From Datisca glomerata (lineage: Eukaryota; Streptophyta; Magnoliopsida; Cucurbitales; Datiscaceae), in contig QANY01000025.1 of assembly GCA_003255025.1 (NCBI GenBank), forward strand, positions 1 to 64,000: DNA of 64,000 nucleotides. The letters run 5' to 3'. Of the stretch, positions 10,740-21,262 are shown piece after piece. Position 1 is the first letter of the stretch; each line of letters starts with the position of its first letter. A model generated the notes under the pieces. It did not search any database, was not told the DNA's origin, and worked only from the letters and a program-made list of their open reading frames with translations. Made by a program: the position numbers and the translations under genes.

Positions 10740-12968
10740 TGTTGGGGGTTATGTTATCAAAGCATGTGTATTGACATTGATATGAAATTTAATAAGTATT
10801 GCATTTTTCTTATAATTTTTCTTTCAAATTATTGTTGAATAATTTATATAAATATCTAAAAATTTCATATTCATTAATGAGACTACGATCTTGTATTAGT
10901 ACGAGATGATTAAGATCATAGATAATGAATGAAATTGTTAGCAACATATTAAAGTATGATATCTTTAATGAATAGTTGCTAGTACGGTTCACTAAGCATT
11001 ATGAATGTGTGTGATCTAGATTCGAATCATTGATGTGGATAGAGATCTTAGTGAATGTACTTTATATAATGAGATTATATATGACATGACCGATGTGGAT
11101 TAATATCTTTATCAATGTGCTGTTTATCATAAAGATTTAATACACATTAATTCGATGATCATATGTAGATCAGTCTGAATCCTGAGTAGTTATGGACTCA
11201 TATGCATGTCTACTGGATCTTTTGATTCACATGTCTACTTGATCTTTTGATTCACTCGTTAAGGTTTGTTTGTAAAACAAGCTAGTGACTTGTTTTGGGG
11301 ATTTAGTGATGTGGATGGCTGAGAACATGTTCTTACAATATTTGGAATCCAAGCTTTCCTAAAGGATCATATATTGGTTTCCTAAAAGTGTTAATTCTGG
11401 AACTGAATGGTTATTGAGATCAAATTTATAATACGATTATAAATTAGTCATTCGCTAGTGGATTAATGTTACTTAAGGATCAAGAGGTATATAGAGGGGT
11501 AAGAAGGTAATTTTGATCAGCTCTAATTTACGAACCAATAATTGGAGGACAGAATTACATGTAATGATTTGTATCAGTGGACTGCATGAGAATACTCTGT
11601 AAATACATTCTATAATCTCTAAGAGTGTAATTCCATATTTATAGTGGAGTCATAATAGAATTAATAAATAATATTATTTAATTAATAATATGATTTATTG
11701 GAGCTTAGGATTATCGGTCAATGGTCCCCAAGTCACCTCTATACTACGCTGTCTAAGGTGTGAATATTCCAGAACATGAGAAAAAGACTAACTTGCAAAA
11801 AAAAAATTATTTTGGGACAAGTAGGTAATTATGAGATAATTATGTGTGATTAATTAATTGAATTATTTATTTATAATTTTTGAAAATTATAAATAAATAA
11901 TAATATGTATTTTTTTTATTATCGATATGTGAGATTGAATATCTAATTTATGAAATTAGATCATTAAAAATTATTATTGGATAATGATTAAACCAACTAA
12001 GTTTGTTATTTGTGAATTAACAGATAAACTAGTTGATTAGATAATCAGATAAGTTAATATTTTGAGTTAACTGATATGTTGATATTTATCTTATTAAAAT
12101 AAATATTTAATTTGTAGTAATTGCCACGTGTCGATCAATGATTGAGAACCGACGATCACTGTGAACTACTATAGTGTCACGTGACACTACAACAGTAGGC
12201 ATCTAACACTACAATGCCAGACGGCATTGTAGGGTGACGTGACACACAGTGCCTTGAGGCACTGTGGTAGTTCATGCCAACTGCACTGTTGTGTTACACT
12301 GCAATTGTGCACCAATTTGCAATGGGTCCCATTGCATTTGATAAGTTGAAATTAATTATTATTTTATAATTATCTCTAAAAATCTGAGAAATTGCCATTA
12401 GTGTTAGTTGTTCAATTTTTGTTAAGAACACAATTGATCTCAAGAGAAACATTCACTGCGATTAAAAGTTAATAAAAAAAGGTTATAAAAGACTAATAAT
12501 CTTTTTCCTTTAGAGTTGTCTCACAAAAGTCATTCTTAGAAAATCTCTAGATCTCGTGTATTGAGTATGTTCATAGACTAAAAAATTATCATGTAATAAT
12601 TCTACGTGCCCACATACGTCCTAGTGCACTGAGAATTGGCTTGGAGGATCTTGGTGTGGATCTCGGAGTCTGCTGATCGTTGGAACGAGTTCGTGGGATG
12701 GAGGATAGGTCGGTTCACAAGGATGCTTGATTGAGGCTACAAGAGGTATAAGATTCTAAACCTTGTATATTGTTGATTTACCTTATAAGTATATAATGGA
12801 TTTGACTGATTGAAAATTATTTTCAATAAAAAGTTTTTATTTGGAAACTATAGTGCTGCACAAGTTTTTGTTTTCATTTAAAATATTTGATCTTTATTAA
12901 AAAGTTTTATAATTTTTAAAAAGGGCCACCCGCCCGCACGCTTTAGCCGCACACGCACTGCAGTTTCA
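10740..12968 (+). mobile_element. Ty1/copia-type long terminal repeat (5' LTR)
   Basis: The segment starts TGTTGGGGGTTATG and ends GCAGTTTCA, giving the canonical TG...CA ends, and is followed six bases later by a primer-binding site for initiator Met-tRNA. Its length (about 2.2 kb) suits large copia LTRs. Features inside are a dyad-rich, GC-richer block at 12120-12310 (several inverted copies around cactgtg/cacagtg and gtgtcacgtgac) and a downstream block at 12640-12760, a position that in such LTRs holds the transcript and polyadenylation region. No second LTR and no gag-pol were found, so this is a truncated copy or one torn apart by later insertions. Confidence 0.6.
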
Positions 12969-12973
12969 ATAAG

Positions 12974-12985
12974 TAGTATCAGAGT
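12974..12985 (+). promoter_or_regulatory. Retrotransposon primer-binding site (Met-tRNA)
   Basis: The 12 bases TAGTATCAGAGT match the plant consensus TGGTATCAGAGC, complementary to the 3' end of initiator Met-tRNA, at 10 positions. Placement directly after a TG...CA LTR supports the call. Confidence 0.6.
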
Positions 12986-13219
12986 GGTCTTTATATATTT
13001 ATATATTAAATATTGTGTAAGTTTTCTTGCACTATTCATATTATATGTCATATGAATGAATTAATGGATGGTTATTTTTTTAATGTATGCAAATAATAAA
13101 TCATTAATTGTATAGTGATTATTGGGTTAAGCTTTATTCTTAATTTTTCCTAGATCTTGTGTAAGCAGTTTAGGGGCATATGAGTTTTTGTAATTTTATT
13201 TGAATATTTATTGTAATAA

Positions 13220-13520
13220 TTCTAATCGTGAAAAGATGAAGAACGCACAAGACAAACGACAGAGAAAAAAGAAAAGAAATTGGAATTCCTTAGAATTCTA
13301 GCGCTAACACTGAAAATTAGATTTTCGGCGTTGGCGCCTCCAAAGATAGCGATTGGTAATGTCGCCGGAAAATCGGCATCGGCGGCAACCAGCAGCCGGT
13401 TGCGGCAGATGGCGGCCGATGGCGAGTCCAATGGTGGCTGTTGGTGGCCGACAGTGATAGTGGGCGGTGACAACTATTGTCACATTTAAGAAAGTTTCGC
13501 AGAAACTCTGATATCAAATA
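13220..13520. mobile_element. GC-rich retroelement leader/gag-like remnant
   Basis: A GC-rich patch (gccggaaaatcggcatcggcggc, about 13360-13450) follows the copia LTR. Reading frames on both strands are open by composition only, and none resembles a gag domain convincingly. At 13507-13517 the minus strand reads TGATATCAGAG, a one-mismatch match to the first eleven bases of the Met-tRNA primer-binding consensus but facing the opposite way. This patch may be the 5' leader of two overlapping copia fragments. Confidence 0.4.
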
Positions 13521-14784
13521 ATTCTATCACTGTAGAGTTTTATGAAAACCTCAACTCGATTAATTATCTTTTTAAATTTTAAAATTAATAATTAAATGCA
13601 TTATGATAATGATTTTTATAAATTTTGGCAGGGAATGTGCATCTCTGATGTGTATAGATGTAAATTTAAAAGGATTATATGTGTTATGTTTCATTTTATA
13701 GAACTTCTATTAATATGAGTTGGAAAGTCAGTAGACGATATTTTGAATCTGTAAACTGTAACTTCCCTCTAAGTGAGAAACTGTGCTGAAAAGGCTAAAT
13801 AGGAACATGGATTTATTTGAGCAATGTTGGTGGAAAGATTAAGAAGTTAGTGTGACTGATAAAAAAATTGATTAGTTTTTGGTACTTGATAAGATTTTGT
13901 GGCTCAGGTTGTCTCTCTCTTTTTGAAGGTTTTAAGATCTCTGTGAGTATTTATAATACATTTTGTTCCTATTTGCTTTGCTTCCATATTTTCTTTTCTT
14001 TCATTCATTCATTCTTCTCTTTCATTTTCTTCTTATTATTCGTAGAATTTGAAACTTCTTTTGGAATTACATTAATCTTAAGGTTCTTATCTATTATAGG
14101 GAACAAAATATTGTTGATTTCAAACCGGTAGATGCACACGTCCATCAACTCAAGGGTAGCATTGCAAGGTATTTCATCATCCTATTTTTATTTATAAAAG
14201 GATATATCCTTGCCTTTTAAGGAATACGTAACTTCAATATCGGTATTGTACTATTGCAGCCAATTATGTGCATAAGAGAAGTTTAAAATCATTATTTTGG
14301 TTGTAGATCCTAAACCTAGCTCATTTTTTCTCATTGGTTTCTATGAGTAGTATGTATTTACATTATACGTTCCTATACTCTAACAAGTTAAAAGTCTCTC
14401 CTAGATAACCATATCCATTCACTCATGTGCTAAATTATATTCAAATTCTAAAATCTTTTATGGATCATATTGCATGTGTTATTAGTGAAGGATCACACTT
14501 ATTACATATTAAATATGATAAATTTTATCAAGAACTTGTGAAGTACAACATTATCAATGTATTTGACAGCCAAGCACTCTTCAACAGGACCGCGGTGCTT
14601 GTAGCTTCACATTCCCAGCAACGAATATTGCTCTTGCTATGTGTTGCATCAATGTTTTGTTGCATATGTGTTGCTCTTGCTATGTGTTGCATCAATGTTT
14701 TGTTGCATTCTCCAGATATTAGTATGTTATATTTGTTCCATATATTAATATTTAGTCATTTAAGTGATTTAAAACAATGCCATC
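13521..14784 (+). mobile_element. Possible Helitron body upstream of the 3' terminus
   Basis: This is AT-rich DNA lying upstream of the Helitron-like 3' end at 14785-14815. The left boundary (a TC dinucleotide after A) could not be placed. It includes an open frame at 14427-14834, which I do not recognise, and the 43-bp-period duplication. No RepHel domain was found, so any element would be non-autonomous. Confidence 0.25.
14628..14707. repeat. 37-bp direct duplication, period 43 bp
   Basis: The 37 bases at 14628-14664 (starting ttgctcttgctatgtgttgc) recur exactly at 14671-14707. They lie inside the unrecognised open frame 14427-14834 but, with period 43, the duplication is out of frame, which argues against coding constraint. 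Confidence 0.9.
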
Positions 14785-14815
14785 GCACATGCCTTGCACG
14801 TGTCACCCTACCTAG
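14785..14815 (+). mobile_element. Helitron-like 3' terminus (hairpin plus CTAG)
   Basis: An 8-bp stem (GCACATGC, loop CTT, GCACGTGT) with one mismatch and one G-T pair is followed nine bases later by CTAG and then T. Plant Helitrons end in CTRR about 10 bases downstream of a short hairpin and insert between A and T. All of these properties are met. Chance occurrence cannot be excluded without other copies. Confidence 0.45.
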
Positions 14816-14888
14816 TTTTATTAAAGTCGTCTGAAACTATTTTATATTTTTATAAATTATTGGAGAAGAATAAATCCATTTCTCAAGG

Positions 14889-14938
14889 GAAATAAAGGCA
14901 AAGTCGATGAGTCCTCCCATGACTTTGCCTTTATTTTC
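14889..14938. repeat. 17-bp-stem hairpin
   Basis: GAAATAAAGGCAAAGTC (14889-14905) and its reverse complement with one extra T (14921-14938) flank a 15-base loop. The stem is nearly perfect. It could be a MITE relic, a small-RNA hairpin or a former terminator-like structure. Confidence 0.8.
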
Positions 14939-15170
14939 TTAGAGTACTGAATTTACCTATTCTTATGCTAACTAGGACAGTGAGACATGATTAATTTACA
15001 TTCTCTTAAAAGAAAAACACCCCTATACCAATCACATCTACACATAACATGTCATATTTTAACCTTACATTAGTTATCATAGTTCAAATATGCAGTCAGT
15101 GTTTGTTGTATAGCCAAATTTTGTGAATTCAATATATGTAAATCAGTGTTTGTGTGAAATTAATTTGCAG

Positions 15171-15420
15171 CTGAGTTTTTCCCTGACAGACAAAGGTGCA
15201 ATGTCTGCATAGATGGCAAAAGGTTCCTAATCCAGAACTCATTAAAGGACCTTGGATTCAAGAGGTGCATATTGATTTTTCTCCTATCCTTATTTGTTTT
15301 TGCATGTTGTTGATAAATCAAATAACCTTTTGTCGTGCTTGGTCTGGTGGAAAGGAAGATGATAAAATCATTGAACTGGTAACAAAATATGGGCCGACGA
15401 AGTGGTTATTGATAGCGTAA
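15171..15420 (+). pseudogene. Three-repeat MYB (MYB3R) gene fragment
   Basis: MYB3R proteins are R1R2R3 transcription factors acting on mitosis-specific promoters. Two exon pieces can be read. Exon a, 15171-15264, begins right after a TTGCAG acceptor and encodes the end of R1 and start of R2: QCLHRWQKVPNPELIKGPW then IQE. A GT donor follows at 15265. Exon b, 15355-15420, starts after an AG and encodes EDDKIIELVTKYGPTKWLLIA. Two lesions are seen: a one-base loss before the QCLHRW block (the FFPDR part is in another frame) and a TAA at 15418, where the family has a Lys codon, after which homology stops. The remaining repeats are absent. The MYB3R subfamily call rests on the QCLHRWQKV-NPEL-KGPW signature. 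Confidence 0.8.
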
Positions 15421-16034
15421 TCCTTGGATGAAAACCCTGTTTATAGCAGAATGTGTTGTGTTGTGTTGTTAAAACCCTATTCAGAATGAGCAACACAGAA
15501 AAACTATGTTGTGTTGGCAGAATGTGTGTTTTCGTTGAGATGCATATGATTTTATTTATATGTGATACTTGTGTTATCAAAATGTGTAACATCTTGAAGC
15601 TGAATGCTGTCAAGATAGGTTCTTTATCTTTTGGAATATGCATGTGAATATTCCACTTCTTAGTGGAAAAAATCATTTTTTTTGTATAAGATCTATGTGA
15701 TGATACTCTAGCAGTTTTCAGGTGGTCTTCCCTAGCTTCAAGTTATCCATCAACAATCTTCTTCAATTCTGCTCGACTTCAAAATTCTGCTCGGCGTGAA
15801 GTGGAGAACATGACTTATGATTGAAGAGTCATAAGTCTTATGATTCTTCCTTCATATTATTAAGATTCTTAGTTATTGGGAATTCAAGGTGTAATAGGGG
15901 AATTAATCATTCAATATGTAAATGACAAAAAAAACACTCCATATTGTCTTGTGTGACTCAGTATGATAGAATATGGGGAAAATCTAATTATTTGATAACT
16001 GATTATTTTTCATAGGCAAAGGATATAACAATCT
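15421..16034. other. No recognisable feature downstream of the MYB3R fragment
   Basis: The strands carry chance frames around 15368-15676 only. Small internal repeats (gtgttgtgttg, ttctgctcg) are visible. No further MYB exon could be found. Confidence 0.35.
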
Positions 16035-17115
16035 TCAAGTGTGAAAAATGTTAAACGTGTAAAAATGGTCAAGTATGTGAAATTGATGAAGTGTATGGAA
16101 GTTATTAAGTGTTTGAAATGATAAAGTGTACAAAAATGTTTGAAAATGACTAAGTGTGAATATAGTTAAGTTCATGAGAATGATGATTATGTATATGAAA
16201 TTACCATGTGTCTGAATATGGTTCAGTCCATGAAAATTGCTAAGTGTGTCTAAGTGAAAATGGTTAAATGTGTGCAAATAAAAATGCTAAGTGTGTGAAA
16301 ATAGATAAGTACGTTAAAATTGTTAAGTGTGTGCTAATAAAAATGGTTGAATGTGTGAAAATTACTAAGTGTGTGAAAATGAGGAGATGTGTGAAAATAA
16401 CTAAGTGTTTGAAAGTAAAAAAGTGTGTTGAAAATTGCTAAGTCTTTGAAAATGACACTTAACGGTTTTCATACATTAATGGTTAAATGCGAGAGTGCCT
16501 AAGTGCATGAAAATAGCTAAGCGTGTGAAAATTGATATATGAAGATGCCAAAGTGTAACAAGTTGCTAAGTGAATGAGAGTTGTTAAGTGTATGTGACTC
16601 AAGTGTATAACCAAAACGTATGACTAAGTATGTGAATATAGCTAAGTGTGTAAAATGATCAAGTGTGTGAATATAGTTAAGTGTGTAAAAATACATAAGT
16701 GCATGAAAATATGACTAAGTGTAAGAAAATAATTAAGTGTATCAAAACAAGTACATGAAAATGTCAGTGTGAGAAAATTAATAAGTAGATAAAAAGATGA
16801 CAAAATACATAAAAATTGTTAAGTTTTGAAAATGATCAAGTCACAAAAATGACTAAGTGTAACAAAATAACTATAAAGTTTAGGTCCTTATCGCTTCTTA
16901 GGAGGTCCTGATTGCCATGTTGCAATGCTAATCGCCATTGGGATTAGAAAATTACTAAGTGAATGAAATTTGTGAAGGTGTGTGGCTAAGTTGCAAAAAA
17001 AATTGGGTAAACTTGGATCCCCAATCACACTGACAAAATTGTTAAGAGTGTGAAAATGATTAAATGTATGAAAATAAATAAGTTTGTGAAAATGTCTGTG
17101 TGAAATTGGTTAAGA
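16035..17115. repeat. Degenerate AAGTGTGTGAAAAT minisatellite (array B)
   Basis: Dozens of imperfect units of about 15-20 bp follow the pattern aagtgtgtgaaaatg(nn)t, drifting in spacing and sequence. A unique-looking insert at 16870-16960 interrupts it. The minus-strand open frames here (FHTLNHFHTL-like peptides) are repeat artefacts. Confidence 0.88.
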
Positions 17116-19561
17116 GAAAATGGTGTAAGTGTCAAAACCGCAGCAATATCTACATGGCGTTTTGCTACCCTCAGGCTGTGGATGCCACTGTTTCTGGCAT
17201 TTGGAGTCCAAAAAAGATCAGTTTGACCCATCACTATTCATGAATGGCGTTTGGGTTGTGTTGACCAACTTTGGGGGCCAATTGCCAGACACAATGGCGT
17301 TTAGCATTGAGGTTAATCTTGATAAAAAAATGAGGGTAGATTTAGATAACATATTTATAGAGTTATAAATTAAAACTTAAATGAGATTATTTATCAAATT
17401 TTATGAGGTTATAATTATAAAATAAAAGGTTAAATTTTTAAATTTATATTTAATTTCAAACTTTTAGTGGATACTGGTTTTTATGCCTGTGTGTTACACG
17501 GTTTTGTAGCATAAAAAATTTAATTTACTACTATTCTTATAATTTAGAATAAACTCTACACTAATAGTTTTATTTATTATTGACTATATATGAATTGCAT
17601 CGTCCCTTGTACGCTTAGTATGTCTCCGTCTCAATAATGTATTTATACAATACTAGTAACTTACGCAAAATTAAACTATATAAACCACAAATTAAATTTG
17701 ATATTATAAACAGACTCTAAATAGTTTTCGCTTAACATATTTTATGATATAGCATATGAGATAATAGGTAAACTGAATATAAAACATAGAGTATTAGGAG
17801 AAAAAAAAATCTATATAGCATTAGTTTCTTCTATCACTATATATGTTCATTTCCTTCTTTCGCATACTCCATTATCTGTTTATACACTAATTCTCTCCTC
17901 CTTAATTTAAATAAACACCACAAACATATAATTTTATGTTATAAAAAACAAAAACAACTATATATTAAACTGAGCAATTATACTTTGATTTGTATTTCTG
18001 TAAGCTCGAATGTGTTCAAATCTATTTTTATGGTATCTACATGATTCAACTATATGTCTATAAAAATCTTATTAGTTTGTAACAAACACACATAATGTGA
18101 AAAATGAAAACTTTAAAACATATGCTAACGGAAAACAGAAACATAAATACAACTATCGAGAATATAATGATAGTATAATAGAGAAAGAGAAAGTGTATCA
18201 GAACTTACCCAAAACTACATAAACAGGGGTGATATTTGAGAACCAGAAAATTTAAATTTTAAGCTGATAACCAAATAGTTAAAGTTGAGATCTTTGAATT
18301 GAAGTAAGAGAAACACCTATTGACTCTCATCTGTCCTCAGTTGATCATTTTCTCATTGTAGTAGGAGAATGAAGTAGAATATGATTTTAATTACCGTACA
18401 AAATCATTTAACAAATTCTATTACATTCCCCAACAACTCTCTTTTTTTTTTCTCTCCTAATCCACTTCACAGCCCATGAAATTCCTCATTAAATATGAAT
18501 GAAGGAAGAATGCTAATAGGAAAAAATGTTCATTGTTGTATAAATCAGTTATTTTTTTGCTTTTGCCAATTTAATAATAAGTAATTTAAGTAAGTCTAAT
18601 TAATTGTAACAATGCAATGAAAAGCATTTAAGGTGGAATATTGAGGGACAAAAAAAATCTTTTGGAAGTTCGCCATAGCTGGATGGTAACCCGTTAGACC
18701 ATTACTATTATTTCATGAGGCAATGAGAATAAGATATTGGCGTTCTGCATCTTTATTTTTATAGAAAGGGTTATCTTTCTACATAATAAGATAGTGGCGT
18801 TCGCCATTAACTTAATAGACAATAGTAATAAAATAATTATAGAAAGAAAACATATTATGATAATTATCTCATTTATCAATTATTAAGTTAATTTTCCAAC
18901 GTCTACATTATCTGTCACTTCTAATTAAATATAGACAGATATTATCATAGCTATTTAATTTTATCATTTTTTGTTCATTTATTAATTATATAATGGAGTG
19001 AAAATGTAGTGTACTGATTATATATTATATAATATAACGATCTTTGATTTCCCATCCATTAATACGGCACGTACATTTAACTCATTTTATTATATCTGAT
19101 TTTAGTATCTTAATTGTCTTAATTACTGTATTAATAAATATATTTTATAAACAAAATTGTAAAATATTCATGTAGGTTGACACATGTCATAAAGTTGGGC
19201 ATGCCATTTGCCATCAATTTTATATATGTATATAAGATTGTAAATTATGAGATGAAAAATGGTAAATAAAAAAAATATTAAATAATATTTATGAATTGCA
19301 AACCCTTCATATTTATAAAGCCGGTCATGTAACTTTATTGCTTTGACAAAAAAAAATACAACTTATTTGCAAATGATGAAATAAAAAAATTAATAAGTTC
19401 TTTTTTACCAATTAATAAGGTTTTTTCCTTATTAATTCTATTCAATGTGAAGTTTACAATAAAAATAATAAATTAAGGATAAATTGGTAAATAAATTAAA
19501 ATGCGAAGGGCATTGAAGTCAATTTTGCTTTCACATTTTGGTGCTTTTATATTTGTTATAG
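17116..19561. other. AT-rich intergenic DNA
   Basis: A 79-codon open frame at 17129-17368 resembles no family I know. It contains the word atggcgttt, which recurs in degenerate form (tggcgttc, tggcgttt, tggcgatt) at about 17155, 17245, 17295, 18795 and 19960-20150. The remainder, 17370-19560, is AT-rich and featureless apart from simple A/T runs. Confidence 0.4.
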
Positions 19562-20780
19562 ATGTTTGATTTAACAGTAGAATCCGATCTTAAAGGTTAT
19601 ACGTGTACGTCAAACCCATAAATAAGTTTATTGGTCATCATAACATCACGACCTATAATTATATATAGTGAAAACACATCTCGCTCGATATTTGTCACAA
19701 AAACACAATAATATTAATGACAACTTTTAACGAGTTTATGAATAAGGTTTCAATTACTTCGGGAATCCTTACTTAATCCAATCTAATATTACTTAATAAG
19801 TGAATATAGTGAGTATTTGCATTTAGAGAATGACTTTTTCGTATTTCTATCGATGATTTATCCGGTGTACGACAATTAATTAAAAAATTATAAATTTTAG
19901 TTTCTTAATGAAGAATGACGATTAGGACCACAAAAGCGGTGATTAGGGCCACAAAAGTGGCGTTTAAAAGCAGCATAGACAATCGCATGTTCACATATAG
20001 CGTTTACAGTGTCAATTGGCGATTGAAGCCATAAAACTAGCGATTAGGTACAAAGGGTGGTGATTGCACCTTCAAGATAGAGTTTGGTGGCTGAAGAATG
20101 GCGTTTGGGGCTGAAGAATGGCGTTTGGGGCTGAAGAATGGCGATTGGGTATTTTAGTGTTCACCAAATATGTAGTAGGGTACAAAGAGAATCATGAGGA
20201 GTTCACCAAAATATTTCACATACAAAATTAATAATTTTTGGAGGAGTTCACCAAAATTGACTTTGTATTTTGGTGTTCACCAAATTCGTAATGGGGTACA
20301 AAGGAAATATTGAGGGGTTGACCAAAATATTTCACGTACAAAATTAATAGTTTTTGGAGGGGTTTACAAAAATCTATTATTCTTGAAGGGTTTACCAAAA
20401 TATTTCACGTACAATAAATGTTTGAGGTATTCACCAAAATTTAAAAATTAATTTTCTTCGAGGTGTTCTTCTAAAATGTAGTATACCCTGACCAATTTTA
20501 AAATATTGAATTTGTTGAAAGACCGAAAATGTCCTAAATTTCAAATTTCAATATATTAATTTCAAACTTTTAGTGAATAAGTTTGATTTAACAGTATAAT
20601 CCAACATTATTGGTTAAATATGTTTGTCAAACCTATAAATAGGATTTATCGGCCATCATAACATCACGACATATAATTAATTATATATGGTGAAAAGCAC
20701 GTTTCACTTGATATTTATTACAAAAGTACAATAATATTATCAACGACAACTTTTAATGAGTTTATGAATAACTGTTCGAT
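19562..20780. repeat. Pair of about 190-bp direct repeats flanking an array
   Basis: Bases about 19565-19748 (starting gtttgatttaacagtagaat) recur in diverged form at about 20582-20773 (gtttgatttaacagtataat). They share the blocks cataacatcacgac, acaataatatta and gagtttatgaata. The copies are about 1.02 kb apart in the same orientation and enclose the ggcgttt repeats and the first part of array C. They could be remnants of small LTRs or one higher-order repeat period. Confidence 0.75.
20081..20140. repeat. Three 20-bp tandem units
   Basis: The unit gcgtttggggctgaagaatg occurs exactly at 20101-20120 and 20121-20140, with a diverged first copy at 20081-20100. More distant relatives (tggcgattgg, tggcgtttaa) lie on both sides. 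Confidence 0.85.
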
Positions 20781-21262
20781 TGTATCAAGAATCATCAATT
20801 ATGAGTATGTGTTCAATTCCATAGTTGGGTACAAAGGGAATCTTGAGTGGTTCACCAAAATATTTTACGTACACAATTAATAATTCTTGGAGGGATTCAC
20901 CAAAATTCTGTAGTGGGTTACAAAGGAAATATTGAAGCGTTTACCAAAATATTTCACGTACAAAATTAATAATTCTTGCAGAGGTTCACCAAAATCTTGA
21001 AGGGTTCACCAAAATATCTCACATACAAAATTAATGATTCTTGAAGGGGTTCACCAAAATATCGTTATGGGGTACAAAGGAAATCTTGAAGGGTTCACCA
21101 AAATATTTCATGTACAAAATTAATAATTCTTAGAGGGGTTCACCAAAATATTTCACGTACAAAATTAATAATTCTTGGAAGAGTTCACCAAAAGTCTGTA
21201 GTGGATACAAAGGAAATATTGAAGGGTTCACAAAAATATTTCGTGCACAAAAATATTTCGTG
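20150..21262. repeat. Minisatellite array C, related to array A
   Basis: The units are about 45 bp with the order gtacaaaattaataattcttgg, aggggttcaccaaaatattt, cac, and longer units carry gtagtgggtacaaaggaaat. The words GTTCACCAAA, CGTACAAAA and AATAATTCTTGGAGGGG are shared with array A at 5.7-6.8 kb, so the two derive from one repeat family. The central TACGTA of array A is mostly replaced by TTTCACGTAC here. Confidence 0.9.

Noticed and set aside
14427..14834. 135-codon ORF as a host gene
   Set aside because: No motif was recognised, it contains an out-of-frame tandem duplication, and it runs over the Helitron-like terminus.
17129..17368. 79-codon plus-strand ORF as a gene
   Set aside because: No homology was recognised, and it overlaps the recurring ggcgttt words and repeat debris.
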